38,256 nucleotides of DNA, taken from Bacillota bacterium. GTDB lineage: Bacteria > Bacillota > Sulfobacillia > UBA3575 > DUQP01. The notes below the pieces were generated by a model. The model was not told the origin of the DNA and searched no databases. It saw nothing but the letters and a program-made list of their open reading frames with translations. Positions within the stretch are counted from its first letter, which is position 1. Each line of letters begins with the position of its first letter. Positions 16,523 to 23,652 of the stretch are shown in pieces. Made by a program: the position numbers and the translations under genes. The DNA is taken from assembly GCA_012837735.1 (NCBI GenBank), contig DUQP01000006.1:1-38256 (forward strand), in the 5' to 3' direction.

Positions 16523-17758
16523 TTAAGGGGAAATCGTTTCCCGTAAACTCGCCCACATGCCATCCGAGATCAGTCCCAGCCGCCACAAAGCTATGCCGGG
16601 CAACCGGTACCGTTTGGCTATACCGACCTTTGTCAGGATGCTATCGGGGGATTCGCTGGCAGCAGATATGCCTAAAATCAACTTTTGGGCTGGGACGCTT
16701 GCTAATGCCATTTCCACAGCTTCCGCCACCAAATCAGCAGGTTCCGGCACCGAACCATATTCGTACGCCATGACGATGAGCCTGTCTGCTAATTCACCCA
16801 ACCTCTGGTAATCATAACCCTGATAAACGCTGTTGGGGGGATGCAAAGTGAGGGTTAGGGGTTTAGGTAATTGCTCAGCTAAAAGCTCGACAAAAGCGTT
16901 AAAGCTCTCCCGCACGGATGTTATGTTATCTTCTTTCCTCCAACCCAGACTCTCAATATTTAGATTAACCCCGTCAAAGTGCGTCGCTTGGGCAATGATT
17001 TCCTCAACAGCCTTTTCCATCGTCGCTTCCCGGCTAAGTAGCGCTGTGACCGTGCCGTCATCATCTGTCACATGCACCACCATCTCCGTCCTCAACCCAA
17101 ACTGTCCCGCCCGTTCCAAAACATCTTCCCAACCGACTGGCCGGCGCCAACCAGTCTTGCTGTCTACCAACAGCCTACCATCACTGGCCAAGCTGAACCA
17201 ACCGAGCGCCAATTCGTCCACCAAATCCGTATTGCCTAACGTAACTGCCGGGTACGGAACACCAAATAGGTTTGTCCAACTGCTCGCCTCTGTGCTACCT
17301 AAAGCATAGAACCCAATCAGGGTCATATGCGACGGCGGGGACAGAATTTTGATCCCCTGCTGATGGCCAAGCCACTCCACCCGGCAGCGAAACGCCTCGC
17401 TAAAAAAGCGCAATGGTACTACAGTACGTCCTTCTACTATCGTGGCCGGCACATCCAACGCCACCTGTTCACCATTCACCCGGGCGGTCTGTTGATTGAC
17501 CGGTATGAAGACTTTTGTTTGACCATCATTGGCCCGCACTGCCCGCTCTGCCTCATCCCAGAACACCGTGACCCCTAAAGATTCCGCCAAAGCCCGAAAC
17601 GGAACAAGGGTTCTGCCATCCCGCACTTGCGGCGGCACATCGAAAGCCACTTTCCACCCGTCCACGGTCACCGGCAAGTCTCCTTGGGCAGAAACGGGTT
17701 GCGCAATGATGGCCGCCAGTACTAACACGGCCCCGCATACCAGAATTTTTGACTTCAT
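16523..17758 (-). CDS. Secreted GH18-type protein with copper amine oxidase-like N-terminal domain
   Basis: A 411-residue exported protein. Signal peptide residues 1-25 (ILVCGAVLVLAAIIAQPVSA). Residues about 28-142 hold two copies of the stalk-type copper amine oxidase N-terminal motif (GRTLVPFRALAESLGVTVFWD and GRTVVPLRFFSEAFRCRVEW), common in clostridial cell-surface proteins. Residues about 146-411 form a GH18-like barrel with FDGVNLNIES (262-270), fitting the DGxx(L)(D/N)xE active-site pattern with catalytic Glu, although the usual second Asp is Asn. Likely cell-wall or spore-cortex glycan binding or hydrolysis. ATG 17758 has GGGGG eight bases upstream; it follows the lipoprotein gene by 16 bases, so they are probably co-transcribed. 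Confidence 0.88.
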   Translation of the reverse strand: MKSKILVCGAVLVLAAIIAQPVSAQGDLPVTVDGWKVAFDVPPQVRDGRTLVPFRALAESLGVTVFWDEAERAVRANDGQTKVFIPVNQQTARVNGEQVALDVPATIVEGRTVVPLRFFSEAFRCRVEWLGHQQGIKILSPPSHMTLIGFYALGSTEASSWTNLFGVPYPAVTLGNTDLVDELALGWFSLASDGRLLVDSKTGWRRPVGWEDVLERAGQFGLRTEMVVHVTDDDGTVTALLSREATMEKAVEEIIAQATHFDGVNLNIESLGWRKEDNITSVRESFNAFVELLAEQLPKPLTLTLHPPNSVYQGYDYQRLGELADRLIVMAYEYGSVPEPADLVAEAVEMALASVPAQKLILGISAASESPDSILTKVGIAKRYRLPGIALWRLGLISDGMWASLRETISP

Positions 17759-17774
17759 TCCTATGGCCCCCATT

Positions 17775-18653
17775 CTATTCGGTAGGCGCTGCGTCAGGGA
17801 CTAAAGGCTTGCCAGCCAAGATCTCCTCCACTTCCTCATATCCAGCCGGGAAAGAAAAGTTATACCTGGCAGGCAGCGCAAACACATACATAGCATTGCG
17901 GGCTAATTCCTTTGGGCCGATCGGTGCCGCACCGACGCTCATTTGGCCGTCCTGCACAAGTTGCCATTGCTGATGCGTGAAAATCATAATGGGGATATCT
18001 TGTCGTATTGCTTGCGCAGACCAATCCGGATGCCTGAGCAAAACCTGCGGGCCATTAGCGATAATCTCACCGTTTTCCACTGATTGCCCCTGCCAACTAG
18101 CACTGACCACTGAGAAACCCTGCCAACTGTCAGGCAAGGAAAATGTAAAGCCATATTCGTCGTTGTGATAGACCGTGGCTCCTTCACGGTCACCAAAGGT
18201 AAAAGCGGTAATTCGCCACTGATCATCTATTTTTTCCACTGTCACCTCGATAGGACGTCGGGCACCCGCATCTTCTGTTCCTTGTTCGACGCTGGTGAAC
18301 TCAATTACGGCACCAGTCACCTGATAGGATTGCAAGGAAAGCTCAGTAACGTCTTCGATTTCAATCAGTTCTGGCCAAGGGCTGGATACGACTCGCCCGG
18401 GAGCCTCGCTGGGCGATGCTAACCATTGGGCGAGGAGTTCCTCGCTAACATAGTCCGCATACTTGTTTTGAATGCTTTCCACCAAGACTTCTTCCGGAGC
18501 TAGCAACGAAACCTCCTTTAACCTTTCGCCAAACGCCGTTACTACATTCTGCACGGCCGCTACGTTGTCTTCATTTGCTGCCCGGCCACTTCCACATCCA
18601 CACAGCGAAACGGCAAGAAAAACCGTCAACAGGATAGCAACTGGTTTTTTCAT
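17775..18653 (-). CDS. Lipoprotein, long paralogue (A)
   Basis: Exported lipoprotein of 292 residues with lipobox LCGC (Cys at about residue 20). Residues 25-155 form an alpha/beta domain (NEDNVAAVQNVVTAFGERL, LLAPEEVLVESIQN, EKIDDQWRITAFTFGD) shared almost unchanged with the gene at 19471-19944. Residues about 160-290 form a second domain starting with VYHNDEYGFTFSLPDSWQGF, a pattern seen in many Firmicute lipoproteins of unknown function (PsbP-like). The ATG is preceded by GGGAGGGTGG. It precedes the GH18-type gene on the same strand. No assigned function. Confidence 0.88.
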   Translation of the reverse strand: MKKPVAILLTVFLAVSLCGCGSGRAANEDNVAAVQNVVTAFGERLKEVSLLAPEEVLVESIQNKYADYVSEELLAQWLASPSEAPGRVVSSPWPELIEIEDVTELSLQSYQVTGAVIEFTSVEQGTEDAGARRPIEVTVEKIDDQWRITAFTFGDREGATVYHNDEYGFTFSLPDSWQGFSVVSASWQGQSVENGEIIANGPQVLLRHPDWSAQAIRQDIPIMIFTHQQWQLVQDGQMSVGAAPIGPKELARNAMYVFALPARYNFSFPAGYEEVEEILAGKPLVPDAAPTE

Positions 18654-18753
18654 TCGCCCACCCTCCCCAAATCTATTTGGACGCCAAACCCCTACTTTTG
18701 TTCCACATGCCTCACACTCTCGTCCACGGCAATCAAAAACCTCTCCGTCCGGC

Positions 18754-18796
18754 TATAATAACAGCAGGTATTTTTTTGATTATTGCTGAATTCAGC
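18754..18796 (+). promoter_or_regulatory. Candidate -10 box and palindromic operator
   Basis: A perfect TATAAT (18754-18759) with no good -35 is followed by a 12-base perfect palindrome GCTGAATTCAGC (18785-18796), just before the membrane-protein/YbjQ pair. The palindrome is in the right place for a repressor operator. Confidence 0.4.
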
Positions 18797-18829
18797 GGTA
18801 TAGTTCTCGGCAGAAAGGTTGAACCCAAG

Positions 18830-19063
18830 ATGACAAGAAAACCTGTGTTGCCAAGAATCGGTGTCTGGTTAATTATTGGTTCATTGCTGTGCTTAATTTC
18901 TTATGTCTTGTTTTTGTTCTTCAGCTCTTTGGAGAACATACCTGCAATCATCAGATTCACGCTCACCGGAACTATCGGTGGTTCTATCATCATCCTACTA
19001 TACCTATTGATAGAGCGGGTCAGGAAAAGAAAGGATGAGGAAGATGATCTTAACAAGTACTGA
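18830..19063 (+). CDS. Small two-pass membrane protein
   Basis: A 77-residue protein with two hydrophobic segments (about residues 10-32, IGVWLIIGSLLCLISYVLFLFF, and 39-61) and a highly charged C-terminal tail (ERVRKRKDEEDDLNKY). The ATG at 18830 has AAAGG 11 bases upstream; the frame remains open upstream but that part shows no conservation. The end overlaps the start of the YbjQ gene by about 20 bases, so the two are likely co-translated. Function unknown. It may anchor or partner the YbjQ protein. Confidence 0.65.
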   Translation: MTRKPVLPRIGVWLIIGSLLCLISYVLFLFFSSLENIPAIIRFTLTGTIGGSIIILLYLLIERVRKRKDEEDDLNKY

Positions 19064-19358
19064 TACTGTGGCTGGCAGGGAAATCGTAGAAACGTTAGGA
19101 TTGGTGCGCGGCAATACCGTGCGCGTAAAACATCTGGGTAAGGATATTATAGCGGCGTTTCGCAACTTAGTCGGCGGCGAAGTGAGCGAATATACGGAAT
19201 TGCTCTCTGAAGCCAGGAGCCAGGCGCTGGCCCGGATGGTAAAACAAGCAGAAGAATTGGGAGCCAACGCGGTCGTAGGTGTTAGATTTACCACCGCCCA
19301 GGTGATGACAGCGGCAGCGGAGATTATGGCTTACGGGACGGCGGTAAAGTTGAAATAA
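19044..19358 (+). CDS. YbjQ family protein (UPF0145)
   Basis: A 104-residue member of the YbjQ/UPF0145 family, once called heavy-metal-binding, forming pentameric rings of unknown role. Motifs: MILTSTDTVAGREIVETLGLVRGNTVRVKHLGKDI, LVGGEVSEYTELLSEARSQALARM and EELGANAVVGVRFTTAQV. The ATG at 19044 gives the usual family beginning and is nine bases after AAAGG; an ATG at 19035 would add three residues. It is in a two-gene plus-strand cassette with the small membrane protein, between two minus-strand lipoprotein paralogues. Confidence 0.92.
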   Translation: MILTSTDTVAGREIVETLGLVRGNTVRVKHLGKDIIAAFRNLVGGEVSEYTELLSEARSQALARMVKQAEELGANAVVGVRFTTAQVMTAAAEIMAYGTAVKLK

Positions 19359-19362
19359 ACGC

Positions 19363-19390
19363 GGAAAGGCCCGCACATCAGGGCCTTTCC
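19363..19390. terminator. Terminator after ybjQ
   Basis: Perfect arms GGAAAGGCCC (19363-19372) and GGGCCTTTCC (19381-19390), eight-base loop. Short T content on the plus strand (TTTCCTTCC). Confidence 0.65.
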
Positions 19391-19470
19391 TTCCATGTTC
19401 CAACGGTAATTCTCTGGTGGCCAGCACGTTATCTCGAGCAGATTCATACAGCCAGGCATGATGCTCTGAG

Positions 19471-19944
19471 CTATTCGTACTCACCCAGGGTAAGGGCGGT
19501 GATCCGCCACTGATCATCTATTTTTTCAATTTTCACTTCGATGGGACGCCGGGCAGCCGCATCTTCCGTTCCTTGTTCGACGCTGGTGATCTCAATCACG
19601 GCCCCAGTTACCTGATAGGATTGCGGGGAAAGCTCAGTTACGTTTTCGATTTCAATCCGATCTGGCCAAGGGCTGGAAACGACTCGCCCGGGAGCAGCGC
19701 TAGGCGATGCCAGCCATTGGGCCAAAAGTTCTTCAGAAACGTAATTCGCATAGTTGTTTTGAATGCTTTCGACCAAGACTTCCTCAGGAGCTAGCAACGA
19801 AACCTCTTTCAGTTCCTCGCCAAAGGCTGTTACCAAGTTTTGCACGGCCGCTGCGTTATCTTCATTTGCAGTTGGGCCGCCTGCGCAGCCACACAAAGAA
19901 ATGCCGATAAAAACCGTCAACATAATTAGAAAAGCGTTTTTCAT
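19471..19944 (-). CDS. Lipoprotein, short paralogue (B)
   Basis: A 157-residue lipoprotein with signal peptide and lipobox LCGC. It matches residues 1-155 of the long paralogue at 17775-18653 along its whole length, with only scattered changes (ANEDN, VQNLVTAFGEELKEVSLLAPEE, EKIDDQWRITALTLG), and stops just where the second domain begins (GEYE then TAG). No relic of the second domain follows the stop. It is therefore a real single-domain copy or a truncated duplicate. The ATG has AAAGGGTGA upstream. Function unknown. Confidence 0.85.
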   Translation of the reverse strand: MKNAFLIMLTVFIGISLCGCAGGPTANEDNAAAVQNLVTAFGEELKEVSLLAPEEVLVESIQNNYANYVSEELLAQWLASPSAAPGRVVSSPWPDRIEIENVTELSPQSYQVTGAVIEITSVEQGTEDAAARRPIEVKIEKIDDQWRITALTLGEYE

Positions 19945-20109
19945 TTGGTATCACCCTTTGTATCAGACCGGAAAAAATAATTTTTGTTCCTGGACCGTTG
20001 GTAATCGCAAGATTATGAATTTTTCTTTATAAAGCAATCAAATTTATTAGGCTTGATTGGCGGCGGGGTGACTCACAAGGAAATAAAAGCTGGACAGGAG
20101 GGCTTTGTG

Positions 20110-20760
20110 CTAGTATGCAGTCAACAAAATCGTTTCTCCGGCTGGGGTGGATAAAGTAACGCCGGTTTGACCATGGACCTGTAGATGTGCGCTTAGATTA
20201 TCCATGTGGAGAGCGCGAAGATCACCGTAATCTCCGTAATGGGCCAATATCTGCTCTGCCAACCCCGCTATTTCCTGCCCGGAAATGGGTAGATTGCAAA
20301 ACTCCCGGATGGATGGAGCAAATCCCGCTCCATCCTGTGCTTGCCGATAGTCCAGCAATGTATAATTACCGTCATAATCCTTTTCAAAGGTGAGGGCCGC
20401 GGGCACCACACACCCGCAGATCAGGGAAAGTGCTTTTCCATTCAACTGATACGTGCCGCTATGGGTGGTGACGAAAATTTTAAGCCGTTCCCCCTGCCGA
20501 TAATGCCCATGAATCCTAGGGGCAACTATCGTGAAGCCTCGCTGGTTGCTGTTTCTCTCTACCTCCACCCTATATACGAGTTTTTGCAGTGGGTCATCTT
20601 CCTGGTAGGCGAAATCAGGCAAAGATACCGCTTCCTCGGGCAGCCCCACCAGCAGGCCTGCCACAACAATCAACCCGGCCACACACCACAACCAGAACGC
20701 AGTCTTTTTGTATGCCGGGATGTTTTTTGCCCCCACCTTGACATCATTCTCCCTATCCAT
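20110..20760 (-). CDS. Membrane-anchored protein of unknown function at the end of the tad operon
   Basis: A 216-residue protein with an N-terminal polar segment, one membrane segment at about residues 22-41 (FWLWCVAGLIVVAGLLVGLP) and a large extracellular part. The region LVYRVEVERNSNQRGFTIVAPRIHGHYRQGERLKIFVTTHSGTYQL looks beta-rich; a single CGC motif (SLICGCVVP) follows. I recognise no family. It lies 35 bases after the tadG-like gene on the same strand with no terminator, so it is probably co-transcribed and may be a pilus-assembly accessory. The ATG at 20760 has no good Shine-Dalgarno, and the true start could be a GTG about nine codons downstream. Confidence 0.72.
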   Translation of the reverse strand: MDRENDVKVGAKNIPAYKKTAFWLWCVAGLIVVAGLLVGLPEEAVSLPDFAYQEDDPLQKLVYRVEVERNSNQRGFTIVAPRIHGHYRQGERLKIFVTTHSGTYQLNGKALSLICGCVVPAALTFEKDYDGNYTLLDYRQAQDGAGFAPSIREFCNLPISGQEIAGLAEQILAHYGDYGDLRALHMDNLSAHLQVHGQTGVTLSTPAGETILLTAY

Positions 20761-20795
20761 AATAAGCTATGGGATTTTTGATACCATAAAAATCC

Positions 20796-21281
20796 CTAAA
20801 ACCCTTCTCTTTCCATCACAGACGCATCAGCGCGAGCCGAAATCGTCACCTCTGGCCATATCCATCCCGTGAAGTGTAGCCGGATTGGCACGGATATAGA
20901 CACTGCTACCGTGGGATCCACCAACAAACGTCCGGTCTGCTGGTGTCGCACCGTTCCCTCGCCAGGATTATAGACATGCACGGAAATGGACGCTTGGTTC
21001 GTTTCTGTAATATCCGCCAGCTGCACAGTCAAGTTTTCCTGCGCATACGCTAAAGCTGTCTGTTTAGCCGCGGAATCGATCAAGTGTATTTCGCCAGTGG
21101 CCAACAGGTCGAGATCGAGCGCCTGTACACCGGCTAGCGCCCCCATGTCAGCCGCAACCTGCACGCCACGCCGGGCGATGAAAAGGTATCCGGCATCGGC
21201 CACCAACCCCAAAACCACCAGGAAGACGGGCAGCAGGAGGACCACCGTTACGGCGATGGCCCCCCGTTCACATTGTCTCAT
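20796..21281 (-). CDS. TadG-like pilus assembly protein
   Basis: A 161-residue protein beginning MRQCERGAIAVTVVLLLPVFLVVLGLVADAGYLF, the Tad N-terminal signature of TadE/TadG-like minor pilins, followed by VQVAADMGALAGVQALD. The rest is a beta-rich extracellular domain (ISVHVYNPGEG, VSISVPIRLHF). It is shorter than typical TadG (which often carries a von Willebrand A domain), so it is a minimal TadG-like protein. The ATG shares a base with the tadE stop (TAATG) and has AAGGTG five bases upstream. Confidence 0.85.
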   Translation of the reverse strand: MRQCERGAIAVTVVLLLPVFLVVLGLVADAGYLFIARRGVQVAADMGALAGVQALDLDLLATGEIHLIDSAAKQTALAYAQENLTVQLADITETNQASISVHVYNPGEGTVRHQQTGRLLVDPTVAVSISVPIRLHFTGWIWPEVTISARADASVMEREGF

Positions 21282-21682
21282 TACGGCACCTTCTCCGATC
21301 GGCAGACTACTTCCACCTGGAGCGGAATACTTTGGCCAGCGATGGCCCGCACAAAAGGAGTCATTATTTCGTAACAAGACCGCACTGTCACAGTAATTGG
21401 TGTACCGTAAATAGCTTGCTTCGGTCTGATCTCAATATCGGCCTGGTGGGGGTCAAGTTGTCCCAATGCTAATTGTTCTTCAGTTGTCTGAAAAGCGCTA
21501 TCGCTGGCTCCACCGTCAACTGCCGCCCGACGCGCACCTTCCCTGGCAGCAGCCACTAAGACCAGACGGGTGTTCATCAGAAAACCCAGGTCAATCAGAG
21601 CAGAGATTATTAGCATGAGCATCATCAGGACCAGGGTAATTTCAACGATCGCCGTGCCGGTTTCTGAATTCCCTTTTTCCAA
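21281..21682 (-). CDS. TadE-like pilus assembly protein
   Basis: A 133-residue minor pseudopilin. N-terminus: ETGTAIVEITLVLMMLMLIISALIDLGFL, the TadE hydrophobic helix with the Glu after the membrane entry, then NTRLVLVAAAREGARRAAV, the family's AREGAR motif. The C-terminal extracellular domain has a Cys pair (VRSCYE and VVCRSE). Starts at TTG 21682 after GGGCGG; no ATG gives the full conserved helix. Confidence 0.88.
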   Translation of the reverse strand: MEKGNSETGTAIVEITLVLMMLMLIISALIDLGFLMNTRLVLVAAAREGARRAAVDGGASDSAFQTTEEQLALGQLDPHQADIEIRPKQAIYGTPITVTVRSCYEIMTPFVRAIAGQSIPLQVEVVCRSEKVP

Positions 21683-21703
21683 ATTAACCGCCCGCTTTCT
21701 TCA

Positions 21704-21895
21704 CTAATTAGCGTTTAGTTGTCCGATTATGGCTTCGATTTTTTGCTGCAGGGCACCACCCAACGACGTTAAACTGCCGATCAAGACCACAACTACCAAA
21801 GCCAAAAGCAGCGCATACTCCGCCGTGGCTGCACCTTTTTCCTCTCCCCAGATTTGACGCCAGCGCCACGAATACAACTGCATCAAAGACCGCAC
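21704..21895 (-). CDS. flp: Flp/Fap family pilin
   Basis: Major pilin subunit of the Tad system, 63 residues. A leader of about 22 residues (SLMQLYSWRWRQIWGEEKG) is followed by AATAEYALLLALVVVVLIG; the cut would be after Gly, with Glu at position +5, the rule for type IVb prepilins. The tail ALQQKIEAIIGQLNAN is typical. The start is GTG at 21895, with a perfect AAAGGAGGTGG six bases upstream; ATG at 21883 would lie farther. Needs a prepilin peptidase; the candidate is at 33772-34410. The very strong ribosome binding site fits a highly expressed subunit. Confidence 0.92.
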   Translation of the reverse strand: MRSLMQLYSWRWRQIWGEEKGAATAEYALLLALVVVVLIGSLTSLGGALQQKIEAIIGQLNAN

Positions 21896-21915
21896 CGTTG
21901 TCCACCTCCTTTCTC

Positions 21916-22743
21916 TCAATAACCTTTGCCAAGGAAGGAGAGAATGTTTGGCAAAACAGTGAGGACAAAGATGGCTGGGAAAAAGAAGCACAAAGAACAA
22001 ACCGTCAGCTTTAACGACAATGATCCGGCCAACCGTTCGTAAGATTCCCGTTCCCGATGGCGCTGTTGTTGCGCTTGCTGCACCAAAACATCTCCAATCG
22101 GAGCCCCCGCCCGGAGAGAAAGGGAGACCGCCCAACAAAAACTTCTTAATTCCGGCAATCCAGTCCGATCCGCAATGCCGTACAAAGCTGTGCTACAGCT
22201 CCTGCCCGCTGCCATTTCCGCCAACGCGCGCTCCAGTTCTGATCCCAACGCTCCTCCAGTGCGTCGCGCCGCTACTGGTAAAGCTTCCAACAGGCTCATC
22301 CCAGCGCTCACACAAATTACTAATAAATCAATGAAAAAGGGGAATTCCGTGCGAATCTGCCCCCCTCTCCGTTGCGCCTGATACATCAACCACAGTTCAG
22401 GGAGAGGAGCCGCCACCAGCATACTTAGCGGCACTATTGTCCAATTGCCTTTTCCCCCAAATGCCAACCATAAGCAGGTCAAAAACATCATTGTAGCAAT
22501 TATTGCCAGGCGCAGCAGCTGCCAAGACCTGACGTTTAAACCACCCGGCTTACCGGCTCGTAGCAAAAGGCTTTCCAGGTTCCCCTGCGGTATGACATTG
22601 TGCAGCCGCCGTATGATGAGTCCAGCCAGTCGCTCTCTTTTTGCTACAACCATCCGCTCCAAAACACACCACTCATTCCAAGCCAGGCGTAGCAACATGA
22701 GTGTTACTAACACCGCTGTTCCCACCGCCGCCGCTACATGCAT
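21916..22743 (-). CDS. tadC: Tad pilus inner-membrane platform protein TadC
   Basis: A 275-residue type II secretion F-domain membrane protein. Family motif: FPFFIDLLVICVSAGMSLLEALPVAARRTGGALGSELERALAEMAAGRS, then LRSFCWAVSLSLRAGAPIGDVLVQQAQQQRHRERESYERLAG and a C-terminal membrane pair ending in LPNILSFLG. Three to four membrane segments. ATG at 22743 is eight bases after GGAG; ATG at 22749 and GTG at 22752 overlap the tadB stop. It sits between tadB and flp and would pair with TadB as the platform. Confidence 0.93.
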   Translation of the reverse strand: MHVAAAVGTAVLVTLMLLRLAWNEWCVLERMVVAKRERLAGLIIRRLHNVIPQGNLESLLLRAGKPGGLNVRSWQLLRLAIIATMMFLTCLWLAFGGKGNWTIVPLSMLVAAPLPELWLMYQAQRRGGQIRTEFPFFIDLLVICVSAGMSLLEALPVAARRTGGALGSELERALAEMAAGRSCSTALYGIADRTGLPELRSFCWAVSLSLRAGAPIGDVLVQQAQQQRHRERESYERLAGSLSLKLTVCSLCFFFPAIFVLTVLPNILSFLGKGY

Positions 22744-22748
22744 AGGCA

Positions 22749-23636
22749 TCACTCCGTTTTGGTACTGAAATCAATTAACCGCCTGCTCACAACCACCCCT
22801 ACAACCCATAGAATTGCCGCTCCCATCACCGCAGTGCGGCCGAAGGGATCGCAAATTAACGGGGTGATCATCTGCGGGTAACCCTCCATCACTATCACAC
22901 CTAAGAGAATCGGGATAATGGCCAACAACCCCGCACTTAGCCGGGCTTCTGTACTGCGCGCATGCAGTTCTGTCTGAATTAAACGATGTTCATGGACAGC
23001 ATTAGCCAGGCTGAGAAACGTCACAGTCACACGTCCTCCCACGGTAGCAGCCAGCTCCACCGTATTAATGAATTGCCGAAAGAAACTATGCTCCGCTAAT
23101 TTTCCCAAAGCCCGCTTCAAACTCTGAGTCAGTGTCATACCGCAACGATAATTGTTAATGGCGTCCGCCACCATACTCGCCAGTGGGTCTGCCATGTCCC
23201 CCGCCGCACTTTCCAACGCTTGGGCAAGGCTTTGCCCTGACCGCAGGCAACCAATCATGATCTGGAGCAGATCCTCCAGCTGGCTCTCTAATAATGCCAC
23301 AGCGCGCGCTCTTTTCTGTTCCTGCCAGACCATATGGCCATAAATCCCGGCTACCACGCCCAGTAAAACGGTGCCGGCGTGGGTACCAAGGCAGAATAAA
23401 ACGAGGCCTAACCCGCCTCCCACTAATGCCGGTGGCGCAAGCATCACCCGCAAATGATACTGGTTTTTTGCACATGGTCTGGCCATTAGCCGCTGTTGGT
23501 ATGGTGCCAATCGGCTCAGCCCAGTTCCCATCCAAGGCAGAGCCAGATTAAATGTCTCAAAAAGCCCGATCACCGACAGGAAGGCACTTGTGAAGGCGCC
23601 CACAAAAATCAGGAACAGTGCATAGCCGCTTGGCAT
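22749..23636 (-). CDS. tadB: Tad pilus inner-membrane platform protein TadB
   Basis: A 295-residue membrane protein with a type II secretion F domain: ESQLEDLLQIMIGCLRSGQSLAQALESAAGDMADPL, GMTLTQSLKRALGKLAEHSFFRQFINTVELAATVGGRVTVTF, then SAGLLAIIPILLGVIVMEG. Membrane segments near both ends and centre. ATG at 23636 has AAAGGAG eight bases upstream; the frame is open to 23849, but that part overlaps cpaF in another frame. It overlaps tadC by a few bases. Confidence 0.93.
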   Translation of the reverse strand: MPSGYALFLIFVGAFTSAFLSVIGLFETFNLALPWMGTGLSRLAPYQQRLMARPCAKNQYHLRVMLAPPALVGGGLGLVLFCLGTHAGTVLLGVVAGIYGHMVWQEQKRARAVALLESQLEDLLQIMIGCLRSGQSLAQALESAAGDMADPLASMVADAINNYRCGMTLTQSLKRALGKLAEHSFFRQFINTVELAATVGGRVTVTFLSLANAVHEHRLIQTELHARSTEARLSAGLLAIIPILLGVIVMEGYPQMITPLICDPFGRTAVMGAAILWVVGVVVSRRLIDFSTKTE

Positions 23637-23652
23637 AGGGTTTGCTCCTTTC

